From: Oceanobacillus timonensis
Lineage (GTDB): Bacteria; Bacillota; Bacilli; Bacillales; Amphibacillaceae
Direction: 5' to 3'
Length of the DNA stretch: 64,000 bases
Assembly (NCBI RefSeq): GCF_900166635.1
Contig: NZ_LT800497.1
Coordinates: 534,303 to 598,302 of the forward strand
The notes beneath the pieces were generated by a model that saw only the letters and a list, made by a program, of their open reading frames with translations, had not been told where the DNA came from and searched no databases. The position numbers were made by a program, and so were the translations under genes. This document shows, piece by piece, positions 22,769 to 31,409 of this stretch. Every line of letters begins with the position of its first letter. Position 1 is the first letter of the stretch.

Positions 22769-23650
22769 ATGAAAGAGGAATTCAAAGGCCCAAAAAATAA
22801 ATGGAGCCAAATTTTCCGTAAGAAATGGTTTTTCCCAGCTTTGTATTTAAGTATTGCAGCTGTTTTATTAGGGTCAGTCATTTGGTATCAAAATGCAGGA
22901 TCTGATGTTTCAGAACCAGCTGATCAAAGAGATGGAGAGGAAGATTATCTTCCGGTTATGAACGAGGAAGACTCTGCCCCCGTAGTGGATCAGCAGGAAT
23001 TGGTAGGAATGCCGCTTGAAAACACAGATGAAGCAGAAATCGTAACTAAATTTTTTGATTACAACGCAGAACAAGAAGACAGAGAAAATGCACTTGTACT
23101 TTACAACAATCGATACTATCAAAGTACAGGAGTAGATATCGCAGCAGCAGATGCAGAAACATTTGATGTCTTAGCTTCCATCAGTGGAACCGTTGAAGAA
23201 GTGAAGGAAGACCCGTTACTTGGAAATGTGGTAGTTTTATCTCACAGCGACGATTTAAAAACGTATTATGCTAGTCTTGAAGACGTAGCTGTATCCGTTA
23301 GTGATCAAGTAGCACAAGGAGATGCACTTGGAACAGCTGGTAACAACTTGTTTGGCAAAGATAATGGCACACACTTGCATTTCGAAATCCGTAAAGACGG
23401 TACAGAAGTTAATCCGGAAAGTTACTTCGACCAGCCAGCTTCCAGTATAGCTGTAGAAGAAAGTGCGGAACAGGATGAAGCAGTAAGTGATGAACCAACG
23501 TCAGAAGAGCCGACTTCAGGAGAAGAAACAACAGAACCTGAAGAAGATGTGGAAGACACAGAAGAAGATGCAGAACAAGATACAGAAGAGGAAGAAGCTC
23601 CAAGTGAAGATGAAGAAATCGATGTGGAGTTAGATGATTCAGAAGAATAA
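22769..23650 (+). CDS. spoIIQ: Stage II sporulation protein Q, with an acidic tail
   Basis: A 293-residue forespore membrane protein that binds SpoIIIAH across the engulfment septum. One membrane helix (about 22-40) is followed by a degenerate LytM/M23 domain (about 105-222): the first zinc-ligand His of active LytM is replaced by S119 (STGVDIA) while H202 and H204 of THLHFEI remain, as in B. subtilis SpoIIQ, which is not a peptidase. Residues 230-293 are an extremely acidic low-complexity tail. ATG 22769 follows GAGGTG; ATG 22748 is less well placed. Confidence 0.93.
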   Translation: MKEEFKGPKNKWSQIFRKKWFFPALYLSIAAVLLGSVIWYQNAGSDVSEPADQRDGEEDYLPVMNEEDSAPVVDQQELVGMPLENTDEAEIVTKFFDYNAEQEDRENALVLYNNRYYQSTGVDIAAADAETFDVLASISGTVEEVKEDPLLGNVVVLSHSDDLKTYYASLEDVAVSVSDQVAQGDALGTAGNNLFGKDNGTHLHFEIRKDGTEVNPESYFDQPASSIAVEESAEQDEAVSDEPTSEEPTSGEETTEPEEDVEDTEEDAEQDTEEEEAPSEDEEIDVELDDSEE

Positions 23651-23674
23651 TAGATAGCTGCTTGGGAAAAGCTG

Positions 23675-23713
23675 AAAAATCCGGTAATGCATTAGATGCA
23701 TTGCCGGATTTTT
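23675..23713. terminator. Bidirectional terminator between spoIIQ and the IclR gene
   Basis: An 18-bp stem (23675-23692 with 23696-23713, one G-U pair) with T runs on both strands separates the convergent genes. Confidence 0.9.
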
Positions 23714-23756
23714 GATGTTTCTGAAAATGAAGATAGAGGTAAAGAAAAGGTTCTTA

Positions 23757-24494
23757 TCAAACAAACGATTTCGAAATTTCCTGTGTTGCATCCATTAATG
23801 CAGGAATATGTCTCTCCATCATGTCGTGATTAAATCGAAAAGCAGGACCTGAAATGGACAATGCTCCGACAACACGCTGATTCTGGTCAAATACAGGTGC
23901 AGAAAGTGCAGAAACATTAGCATTGATCTCCTCAAAGCTGGCAGCATAACCATTTTCCCTCGTCGTATTTATCTTTGCAGCTAAGATATGACGTTCTTCT
24001 GTAGATAAACTATTCAGCACGTCTTGAAGGATTTCTTCAGATTGAAAAGCTAGAATCGCCCGGCCTGTAGCACCGGCATGGATAGGGTACTGATTACCGA
24101 CTCCTACAGATCGCCTGATTTCCTGCTGGCTTTCATATTCCATGACACATAACCTAGTATGTCCATTAGGTATATAAAATCCAGCTGTCTCACCTGTCTG
24201 GTTACGTAATCGAATGAGCCAAGGCTCGACAACAGGGGCAAAAGGCAGTTCTGTTATGATCTTATTTGCATAATCTAAAAAAGCAGGGCCGAGTGAATAT
24301 AGTTTGGAATGCGTATCTTGCAGTACAAAACCTTCCGTTTTCAATGTTGTTAGTAAACGATGAACAATGGTTTGGGAAAGGTTTAATTCCTTGCTGATAT
24401 AACTGACGCTTTGCGGACCAGGTGTTTCTTTCAGATGCTCTAATACTTTGATTGCTCGTAATACCGTTGCAGATACATCTGCTTTTGTCTTCAT
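23757..24494 (-). CDS. IclR family transcriptional regulator
   Basis: A 245-residue regulator with an N-terminal winged helix (about residues 8-68; recognition region LNLSQTIVHRLLTTLKTEGF) and a C-terminal IclR effector domain containing HAGATGRAILAF. GGAGGTTTATC lies before ATG 24494. It is the last gene of a minus-strand cluster and also has its own extended -10 promoter. IclR proteins usually sense small carboxylates or aromatics, which fits control of the adjacent catabolic genes, but the ligand cannot be read from the sequence. Confidence 0.9.
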   Translation of the reverse strand: MKTKADVSATVLRAIKVLEHLKETPGPQSVSYISKELNLSQTIVHRLLTTLKTEGFVLQDTHSKLYSLGPAFLDYANKIITELPFAPVVEPWLIRLRNQTGETAGFYIPNGHTRLCVMEYESQQEIRRSVGVGNQYPIHAGATGRAILAFQSEEILQDVLNSLSTEERHILAAKINTTRENGYAASFEEINANVSALSAPVFDQNQRVVGALSISGPAFRFNHDMMERHIPALMDATQEISKSFV

Positions 24495-24536
24495 GATAAA
24501 CCTCCAGAAATTGATTCATTAGCATACTTTGGAATG

Positions 24537-24545
24537 ATTATAGCA
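24537..24545 (-). promoter_or_regulatory. Extended -10 promoter upstream of the IclR gene
   Basis: On the minus strand TGCTATAAT reads as an extended -10 element (TGnTATAAT) about 40 bases before the start codon. No good -35 is seen. Confidence 0.5.
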
Positions 24546-24602
24546 TATTACTTATTATCTAAGCAGCGCTTAAAAAAAGGAAGCCTGCTGTATGATCGTT
24601 CA

Positions 24603-26063
24603 TCACTTACTTTTAATATAACGAGTTTTGTATTGACAGTAGAAATCCATTGCTTCACTGCCTAATTCTTTGAAAGTTCCAGTGCTGGATTGCTTATAAC
24701 CGCCAAAAGGAGCCTGATAGAATGTACCTGTGGTTGTCATATTCACTTTCACAATTCCTGCTTCGATTTCATGTAATGCCTTATTCATATATTCCAAATT
24801 TTTGGTGCAGATAGCGGATGACAGACCATAATCTACATTATTGGCGACAGCAATGGCCTCGTCAATATCGCGGACTTCTGTGATACAGTTAACAGGCCCA
24901 AATACTTCTTCTTGGAAAATACGCATGGATGCAGTCACATCACGGATGACAGTGGGCTCTACAAAATAGCCGTGCTCAAATGCAGCACCTTCTGGAACGT
25001 TCCCGCCAGTAAGCACATTTGCCCCTTCCTCTATAGCACTTTGAATCAGTGCAAGCGTGGAGGACTGTTCGGATTTGCTCACCTGTGGTCCTACTTCAAC
25101 ACCTTCTTCCATGCCATTTCCGACCAACAGCTCTTTGGTCTTTGCCACAAGCTTTTCTGTGAAAGTTTCGGCAATTTCATGATGAACGATAAGTCGGCCT
25201 GTAGCGGTACATGCCTGTCCGGTTTGCCCATAGGCGCCTGCTGCAGCAAGCTGTACTGCTTCGTCTATATCCGCGTCTTCCATGACAATAAGCGGATTTT
25301 TTCCGCCCATTTCCAGCAGGCAGCGTTTCATATCTTTGGCGGCTTCTGCATACACTTTTTTTCCGGAATCATTGGAACCGGTAAACGTGACGGCTTTGAC
25401 TGCTTTGTGATGAATCATTTCCGAAACAAGCTTTCCGGGTGCAATGACGTTATTGATCACTCCAGCAGGAACGCCAGCGCGTTCAACGATTTCCATAAAC
25501 TTCATCGCAGTCAACGGTGTTTGAGATGATGCTTTCAATACCACCGTATTACCGCTTGCAATCGCTGGTGCCGTCTTCCATGCCGGGATAGAAAGCGGAA
25601 AATTCCACGGGGTGACGACAAGGACAACACCAAGCGGTTCCGGCTTTGTTTCAATTTGAACATCCGGCATATCTGCTTCCAAAATGGTTCCTTTTAGACG
25701 GCGGCATTCTCCAGCATAAAATCGAATAATACCAGCTGCATACCCAACTTCTTTGATGGCATCTGTAAAGGTTTTACCTTCTTCCATGACAATGGTCTTG
25801 GCTAATGCCTCTTTTTCGTCTTCCATTAATGCAGCAATGTTATATAAATAGTTTTCACGCTGTGGTGCAGGCGTGCGTTTCCATGACTGAAATGCCAATG
25901 CTGCAGCATCAATCGCTTCTCTTACATCTGCTGAGGTGGATGGGTAATAGGAGGAAACAATTTCCCGAACATTAGCAGGGTTTACTCCTTGTTTCCATTC
26001 AGTTCCGGTGGGGGCTGCCCATTTCCCGTTTATAAAATTTTTTAATGTTGTTGTTGCCGTCAT
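24603..26063 (-). CDS. NAD(P)-dependent aldehyde dehydrogenase
   Basis: A 486-residue enzyme of the aldehyde dehydrogenase superfamily, closest in feel to alpha-ketoglutaric or succinic semialdehyde dehydrogenases. Motifs: TPWNFPLSIP with N154, VTFTGS, general base E251 in LLEMGGKNP, nucleophile C285 in GQTGQACTATGR. It oxidises an aldehyde to an acid. AAGGAGG precedes ATG 26063. It follows the DUF3726-like gene by 62 bases on the same strand, so the aldehyde is probably produced by that pathway. Confidence 0.9.
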   Translation of the reverse strand: MTATTTLKNFINGKWAAPTGTEWKQGVNPANVREIVSSYYPSTSADVREAIDAAALAFQSWKRTPAPQRENYLYNIAALMEDEKEALAKTIVMEEGKTFTDAIKEVGYAAGIIRFYAGECRRLKGTILEADMPDVQIETKPEPLGVVLVVTPWNFPLSIPAWKTAPAIASGNTVVLKASSQTPLTAMKFMEIVERAGVPAGVINNVIAPGKLVSEMIHHKAVKAVTFTGSNDSGKKVYAEAAKDMKRCLLEMGGKNPLIVMEDADIDEAVQLAAAGAYGQTGQACTATGRLIVHHEIAETFTEKLVAKTKELLVGNGMEEGVEVGPQVSKSEQSSTLALIQSAIEEGANVLTGGNVPEGAAFEHGYFVEPTVIRDVTASMRIFQEEVFGPVNCITEVRDIDEAIAVANNVDYGLSSAICTKNLEYMNKALHEIEAGIVKVNMTTTGTFYQAPFGGYKQSSTGTFKELGSEAMDFYCQYKTRYIKSK

Positions 26064-26125
26064 GATAAAACCTCCTTGTATATTTCCAATCTATTTATAT
26101 GAGAGAGACGCCTGTGTTTGCTTAT

Positions 26126-26899
26126 TCATGCATTCCCGGAAGCTTTTACGAGTGTTTCCCGGCCGATTTGATCCAATTCGTTCCAATGATGCATATCGAT
26201 TTTGGCGCCTTGTAAATAGGTCTTTTCAAAAGTTGCTTTTAAATGGACGGATTCTGTCAATTGCATTGTTCTGTTTTCTGCTGCCTGACGCAGCTTTCTG
26301 ATGCAAGAAGTAATCCATGTTGTTTCAGAGGTACAAACAAGCCAAAAGCCATCGCTTGTCATACTGGCTGTTTCATATTGCCCTAAATCTGCGGTAAGGT
26401 TTTGTTCCATAATTTGCTCGGCAGCGTCCCCTTCAGCAAAGAAGGGAAAGGCGATTTCCGGAGTAGAAAGAATCCACATAGGCTTTCCCTCCCTTGTTTT
26501 ATAATTCACCAAACACCCTTTTCCTCTGGAAGCGATATAGTGGGCCGGTTGGGCAAGCAGTCGCGAACGGGTTGTATTTTGCATATAAACGCGGACGGTA
26601 CGCTTTGTTTCGGACATCCCTAAAGCAAAGTCTGCCATCAATTTACCAAGGATAATCGCGCTTTGCCTCCTTCCATCAAAGCGATATAATCCTTTCTCCT
26701 CTTGAAGAAGATGGATGCTTTCCATGCCGGGCGGGTTGATATTTGGAATTTCATCCAGCAATACCTGCATCCCGTTTAACCCGATAAATTCACTCCACGT
26801 CACTACTTCGGCCCCATCATCTGCGCATCCATAGGGAATGCCGCATGCGCGAAACACCTTTTTACAATGAATAAATAGCTCTACATAGGATACGCGCAT
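26126..26899 (-). CDS. DUF3726-like protein of unknown function
   Basis: A 257-residue cytoplasmic protein without membrane segments or signal peptide. Its N terminus (residues 1-45, beginning MRVSYVELFIHCKKVFRACG) resembles the DUF3726 family that I recall from proteobacterial catabolic clusters, where the start looks like a helical LDH2-type region. I see no catalytic motif. Its start overlaps the end of the dipeptidase-like gene by 19 bases, with GGAGGCGGAG upstream, so the two are translationally linked. Confidence 0.55.
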   Translation of the reverse strand: MRVSYVELFIHCKKVFRACGIPYGCADDGAEVVTWSEFIGLNGMQVLLDEIPNINPPGMESIHLLQEEKGLYRFDGRRQSAIILGKLMADFALGMSETKRTVRVYMQNTTRSRLLAQPAHYIASRGKGCLVNYKTREGKPMWILSTPEIAFPFFAEGDAAEQIMEQNLTADLGQYETASMTSDGFWLVCTSETTWITSCIRKLRQAAENRTMQLTESVHLKATFEKTYLQGAKIDMHHWNELDQIGRETLVKASGNA

Positions 26900-27897
26900 T
26901 TCTCCGCCTCCTTTTTATCTTTAAATCCTTCCGTAAAGAAACGTAACCAGTTGCCTCCCATCACTTTCGATACATCTTCGCCTGTCATGCCTTGTTCCAT
27001 GAGTCCTTTTGCAATGTTAGGAAAGTCTTTCGGAGTCCGGAACCATGAAGGCCACTCTGGCCATGACGGATTTTCCTTTGAACCAGCTCCATAATCAACG
27101 TCATGTGTCCATCTCCCCATTCTCATCCAGTGCAGAAAATCTGTGGACATATTTAAGGTTAAATCCGTGCCTAAGCCAACCTGGTCGATTCCCATAAAAT
27201 CAACGGTACGGATAATCATACTGCAGAATTCTTCCAGCGTTGTGTCTTTCCCGTTTAGAAGGTGCGGATATGCACAAAGTCCGAGCACACCGCCATTATC
27301 TTTTAATGCACGGAGAACTTCTGGGGATTTGTTCCGTTTTGTTGGATAAATCCAATTCGGATTGGCATGCGTTATGGCCACAGGACGTTCTGATACCGCA
27401 ATGGCATCAAGGGAAGTCTGCTCTCCTACATGTGAAAGGTCCACAACCATGCCTACCCGGTTCATTTCCTGAACTACCAATTTGCCGTAACGGGAAAGCC
27501 CGCTGTCTCTCTCTTCATAACAGCTGCTTCCAATCAAGTTTTGATTATTATAGGTCAGCTGCATCACTTTCAAACCAAGTTGATTGAAAACAGAGACAAA
27601 TGAGAGTTCATCTTCCAAAGCAGAAGTGTTTTGTGTACCCAGAATCACGCCGATTTTTCCTTCCTGTTTTGCCTTTAAGATATCGCTGCCCTGAAACACC
27701 TGCATGATGAGATCATCATTTTCTTGAAAGAAACGATGCCATTGACCAATGTTATGAAGTGTTTCCCGGGCATTTTCCCATAACCCGCAGCATGCGTGGA
27801 CGCAAGTAACACCACCTTTTTGTAAAAGATGTACAAATTCTCTGTCCCAGTTGCTTAACTCTAGAGCATCAATGATAATTTCGTTTGGTTGCTTCAT
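26881..27897 (-). CDS. Membrane dipeptidase (family M19) homologue with altered metal site
   Basis: A 338-residue TIM-barrel protein. Family features are QLTYNNQNLIGSSCYEE (113-129), DLSH with H156 and THAN with H177. The N-terminal HxD zinc motif of true M19 dipeptidases is replaced (IIIDALELSNWD: L12 and L14), and the bridging glutamate is replaced by Q89 in GTQNTS. The closest type I recall is the M19-like protein in pseudomonad dimethylglycine/betaine catabolism clusters, which has the same changes. It may therefore act on a non-peptide amide or amine. It overlaps the upstream gene by four bases. Confidence 0.75.
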   Translation of the reverse strand: MKQPNEIIIDALELSNWDREFVHLLQKGGVTCVHACCGLWENARETLHNIGQWHRFFQENDDLIMQVFQGSDILKAKQEGKIGVILGTQNTSALEDELSFVSVFNQLGLKVMQLTYNNQNLIGSSCYEERDSGLSRYGKLVVQEMNRVGMVVDLSHVGEQTSLDAIAVSERPVAITHANPNWIYPTKRNKSPEVLRALKDNGGVLGLCAYPHLLNGKDTTLEEFCSMIIRTVDFMGIDQVGLGTDLTLNMSTDFLHWMRMGRWTHDVDYGAGSKENPSWPEWPSWFRTPKDFPNIAKGLMEQGMTGEDVSKVMGGNWLRFFTEGFKDKKEAEKCAYPM

Positions 27898-29609
27898 CGT
27901 TTCTCTCCTTTCTGTGTCGGTAATTGTGGAAATACCCAGTTATCAGGGAATGGCTCTCCGATTTCTTCAACAAGCGGCGCCCCCTGAAATAACGTAATAC
28001 GAACCCAGCGATTCGATTTGGGATTGAAACGTTCCGCTCCAAAAAATGCTAATTTAAATCGGAGTAGATTGACAGGTAATAAATCTTTGCTTAATAGATT
28101 GGCCTGAATTTCTCCATACTCATAACCGTCCAATGATTGAATCCGTTGTATGATCCCTTTATAGTGAGGGTGTCTCAAAATAAAAGATATGACAATCTCT
28201 TCTGGATGAGCATCTATTAAAGCCCGGTAAAGTTCCTGTACTTCTTCTGCTACATTCATCGACAGCTCCTTGTCGCTTCCAGATTCTTGCTCACGAATAC
28301 CCAAACGCGGCTCTTCTTTTTCTTCGGAACGGTACCAGAAATAATACGTTTCATCCGGATCGGTAAAATCATATTGAAATGCCCAGGAATATTGTTGTTT
28401 GATTAAATCAAGAAGTTCTTTTATTTTCATGCGCGGTTCAATTTGATAGGTTTCTTCGACGTTCATGCTTCGCTCCAAATCAATGATATGATCGGTATAA
28501 ATCTCCAGCAGCAGGGTGTGCAGCAATTCCTGCATTTCCATGGATACGGTTTCATCGGTGAGAATAGATAAATCGTGCCACATGTCATTTGTCGTTTTTC
28601 CCATCATTGTCCCAGCGTTTACATATTCCAGAACCACTTTTTTTAGAAATCTGCTTTGTTCTGCCAGCTTTTCCGGTTTGAAAAAAATCTCCCTGTCTAT
28701 CAGTCTGGAGTCATCGAAGTAATTTGCTACGCGATTGAGCCAATAAACCATTAATGTAAGGTCATCTGGAGACGGTTGAATATCCTTTACTCTGGCTATT
28801 GCTTTTTCTCTGATATAGACCCATTGATGAATCAATCTGGGATGTGCGTTAAGAAAAGGAGCCATCCCTAATCCGGTTGCATTGCCGGTGCCCATAAAAC
28901 GTTTGATTTCTGGTGCTAACCGAACAGCATCCGGATTTTTTTGTAAGGCGATATGTTCCACAAGGTCAAAGCTAAAATGGCGCAACATATACACTGCAAA
29001 CATCTGAGCTTGAAACGGACCGCTGAAAGGGTGGTTATCCTTCATTTTTTCATAAGGAGCAAGCCCGAATTTTCCATTCCCATAAACCGCAGTTGTTCGT
29101 AATAAATAACCAACTTCATTTAAAATTTTAGGATCAGGCTGTTTTTGTCCTGCAAGGCAATCAATCACATAATCAAAAATTCTGTTGCTTCTATTAGCGC
29201 GTGACCAGACAAGATCAAAAGCGTCACCGCGTCCTGCTTCTTGCTTTGGTAATTCCTTTTTTAAACTTTCTATTTTTTTATCAGAAACAATCCCTTCACA
29301 TAAGGCAAAAGTGACGTCCCAAGTTTGTGAAATAACGCGGTCGCTTCGTTCATCATCCTTGATAGTTGTCGAGATAACGATAAAGGAAAACGTATGCTTC
29401 GGTGTTTGAATCTGATATACACAATGACCGTGCCCATCCTGATTTAATTCAAATACCGTTCGTTCTACTTGCCAATTTTCTCGCATCATATGTCTTAATA
29501 ATATGCGTAGAAAACTTAAACTTGTCAGGCGGAATGCACCAATACGTTCCAGTTTCATTACTTGAGAAGCCGGGCGTAATTTATGATTTTCGTGCTTCAT
29601 TTCTATCAT
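27894..29609 (-). CDS. Uncharacterised 571-residue protein, first gene of the minus-strand catabolic cluster
   Basis: I do not recognise an enzyme family with confidence. The protein is soluble, mixed charge, with no signal peptide or membrane helix. Features include a histidine- and arginine-rich start (LRPASQVMKLERIGAFRLTS), GNGKFGLAPYEKM near residue 185, and FMGTGNATGLGMAPFLNAHP around 235-255. Similar long proteins sit beside DUF3726 and M19-like genes in other bacteria as far as I recall. ATG 29609 is preferred over ATG 29624 because GGAGGTG lies between them. It ends in an ATGA overlap with the M19-like gene. Confidence 0.7.
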   Translation of the reverse strand: MIEMKHENHKLRPASQVMKLERIGAFRLTSLSFLRILLRHMMRENWQVERTVFELNQDGHGHCVYQIQTPKHTFSFIVISTTIKDDERSDRVISQTWDVTFALCEGIVSDKKIESLKKELPKQEAGRGDAFDLVWSRANRSNRIFDYVIDCLAGQKQPDPKILNEVGYLLRTTAVYGNGKFGLAPYEKMKDNHPFSGPFQAQMFAVYMLRHFSFDLVEHIALQKNPDAVRLAPEIKRFMGTGNATGLGMAPFLNAHPRLIHQWVYIREKAIARVKDIQPSPDDLTLMVYWLNRVANYFDDSRLIDREIFFKPEKLAEQSRFLKKVVLEYVNAGTMMGKTTNDMWHDLSILTDETVSMEMQELLHTLLLEIYTDHIIDLERSMNVEETYQIEPRMKIKELLDLIKQQYSWAFQYDFTDPDETYYFWYRSEEKEEPRLGIREQESGSDKELSMNVAEEVQELYRALIDAHPEEIVISFILRHPHYKGIIQRIQSLDGYEYGEIQANLLSKDLLPVNLLRFKLAFFGAERFNPKSNRWVRITLFQGAPLVEEIGEPFPDNWVFPQLPTQKGEKR

Positions 29610-30144
29610 GCTGTACACCTCCATGAACGAATCTTTTATAAAATAATTGTAAGGGCTTTCAATAAATAATAAATAAAAATGAAAGTCTATATTTCATCTT
29701 TATTCCGATAATAGGAATTTGATACCGTTATTTATTTAACTAAATAATAAAATAGAGATGAGTTATTGTCAATATTAAATATTTTCGGACAATGGTTTTT
29801 ACCTTTCCGTTGTTGCATGAATAAAGAAACGCGTTGACTTTATCACAGGAGTGCTATGTAACTTATTTTCCAAAATACACCTTGTCCCCCTGATTATTTG
29901 TACAAAACTTAAGCATAAAGATGCGCTTTTTTTAATATGATGATATTACAAACCATGCAATCGAACTGTCTGAGGTGAAAAACATGTGATTTAGAAGCAT
30001 CCTTTATCAAAAGTGGACCCTTTTTCCTTTTATAAACCAATGGCTACATAAAAAATAGTCAACCGCTTATTTATAAGTCCTATCCCAAAACATACACCCT
30101 GTCCAAGCGACACCTCGGAATTACAACTTAGGGGGGCGAACGGT
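29610..30144. other. AT-rich divergent intergenic region
   Basis: This 535-base region separates the minus-strand cluster from spoIIID. It is very AT-rich and contains a possible sigma-E promoter close to spoIIID. I see no gene, tRNA or convincing repeat. Promoters for both directions must lie here. Confidence 0.5.
30070..30100 (+). promoter_or_regulatory. Possible sigma-E promoter of spoIIID
   Basis: CATACACCCT at 30091-30100 resembles the sigma-E -10 (CATACA type), with TTTATA about 15 bases upstream. spoIIID is a known sigma-E gene in B. subtilis. The -35 is weak. Confidence 0.4.
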
Positions 30145-30474
30145 GTGCATGATTACATCAAAGAAAGGACAATCAAAATAGGGAGGCACGTTGTCGAAAC
30201 AAGAAAAACAGTCCGCACCATTGCAAAAGAATTTGGCGTATCGAAAAGTACAGTTCATAAAGATTTGACAGAACGGCTTCCAGAAATAAATCCCAAACTT
30301 GCACTAGAGGTAAAAGAAATACTGGAGTACCATAAAGCAATCCGCCACTTACGCGGGGGAGAAGCAACCAGAAAAAAATATAGAACGCCGAAAGAAGAAG
30401 AATTATTAAAAGAAGCAAAAATTACACAGCAATTTTTATCATCTTCCAGCAGGACCAAAGCACAAGGCAGTTAG
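30145..30474 (+). CDS. spoIIID: Sporulation transcriptional regulator SpoIIID
   Basis: A 109-residue mother-cell DNA-binding protein that activates or represses many sigma-E and sigma-K genes. The helix-turn-helix is at about residues 22-46 (VRTIAKEFGVSKSTVHKDL). The first 80 residues are nearly identical to the B. subtilis protein from memory; the C-terminal tail is about 16 residues longer and variable. GTG start with AGGGGGG upstream. Confidence 0.97.
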   Translation: MHDYIKERTIKIGRHVVETRKTVRTIAKEFGVSKSTVHKDLTERLPEINPKLALEVKEILEYHKAIRHLRGGEATRKKYRTPKEEELLKEAKITQQFLSSSSRTKAQGS

Positions 30475-30481
30475 AAATAAG

Positions 30482-30522
30482 AAAACAATCCAATTACAAC
30501 AGGAAAATTGGGTTGTTTTTTT
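30482..30522 (+). terminator. spoIIID terminator
   Basis: AAAACAATCCAATT (30482-30495) pairs with AATTGGGTTGTTTT (30506-30519, one G-U pair), followed by T residues. Confidence 0.9.
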
Positions 30523-30612
30523 GTGTCTTCAAAATGCGGATGATGTAATGATGATTCCTATTAATACGAATTACTTAAAGATTTTATGTAGAAGAAATTA
30601 TCAAACAATTCA

Positions 30613-30656
30613 TTGACTGAACAGTTGTTAGGTAATATAATAAGCTAACAACTGTT
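30613..30656 (+). promoter_or_regulatory. TetR-gene promoter embedded in a perfect 12-bp operator
   Basis: TTGACT (30613-30618) and TATAAT (30636-30641) are 17 bases apart. AACAGTTGTTAG (30620-30631) and its exact complement CTAACAACTGTT (30645-30656) flank the -10. A repressor bound here would block polymerase, which predicts autoregulation by the adjacent TetR protein and control of the downstream module. Confidence 0.8.
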
Positions 30657-30669
30657 AGGTGGTGAGATA

Positions 30670-31278
30670 TTGCAAAAGAAATTAATCGATGCAGCATTGA
30701 AACAGTATGCTTTACATGGCTATCATGGCGCAACCATGAGGAAAATAGCGGAAGAGGTTGGAATTAAACCAGCATCCATTTATTTTTTCTATAAGAATAA
30801 AGAAGATTTATTTACAGTCGCATTCAAGCAATTTTTGGATAACCATTTCAGTAAAATGAAATCAATTCTGAATGAAAAGCGAAATGAACCTGTCCAGCAA
30901 ATCTTTTCTGCTATGTTTGAAGGAATTGCAGAACACCATAAAGGGGATATGCAGGGAACAGATGCTTATATTTCACTGGTTACTTCTCCGATACCCGGTA
31001 TTTCACAATATTTATATGATCATATGCAGCGGTATAATGATTGGCTGGTTGAATCATTAGATTCGATCATGCGAAATAGCTACTCGCAGATGTCCGCTGA
31101 TGAAATTGACCGAATCATCAAGCAATTTGTTTTAATTGGTAATGGCGTCTTCTGGGGAATTAAATTATATGACGGGGATGATTTTGACGAACAAGTTATG
31201 CTTGCCAGCCAATTGATGTATTCCTTATTAGATGAACGACATCAAAAAGATGTACAGACAGAGCATTTTTCGGGATAG
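30670..31278 (+). CDS. TetR family transcriptional regulator
   Basis: A 202-residue repressor with the TetR N-terminal domain: helix-turn-helix in about residues 8-45 (TMRKIAEEVGIKPASIYFFYKNKEDLF). The C-terminal ligand domain contains conserved aromatic residues but no recognisable ligand signature. A TTG start follows AGGTGGTGA. Its own promoter contains a perfect inverted repeat, and the permease gene follows 131 bases later, so it likely controls the hydantoin-type module. Confidence 0.92.
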   Translation: MQKKLIDAALKQYALHGYHGATMRKIAEEVGIKPASIYFFYKNKEDLFTVAFKQFLDNHFSKMKSILNEKRNEPVQQIFSAMFEGIAEHHKGDMQGTDAYISLVTSPIPGISQYLYDHMQRYNDWLVESLDSIMRNSYSQMSADEIDRIIKQFVLIGNGVFWGIKLYDGDDFDEQVMLASQLMYSLLDERHQKDVQTEHFSG

Positions 31279-31409
31279 AGGGATGATTTCAAAAAGGTAA
31301 TTTTTAAATCATTTGTTAATTCAATCATTCAGCTGAATAGATGGGAGATGTTAAAGAAAGTGCCATTCCCCATGAAGCGCAGCATGAAGATAAGAGGGAG
31401 GAACAGATA

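Noticed and set aside
24912..25529. 205-codon plus-strand frame opposite the aldehyde dehydrogenase gene
   Set aside because: Shadow frame; the opposite strand has a full-length enzyme with all motifs.
29610..30144. Possible riboswitch upstream of the uncharacterised 571-residue gene
   Set aside because: AT-rich sequence without a recognisable aptamer or a terminator before the gene.
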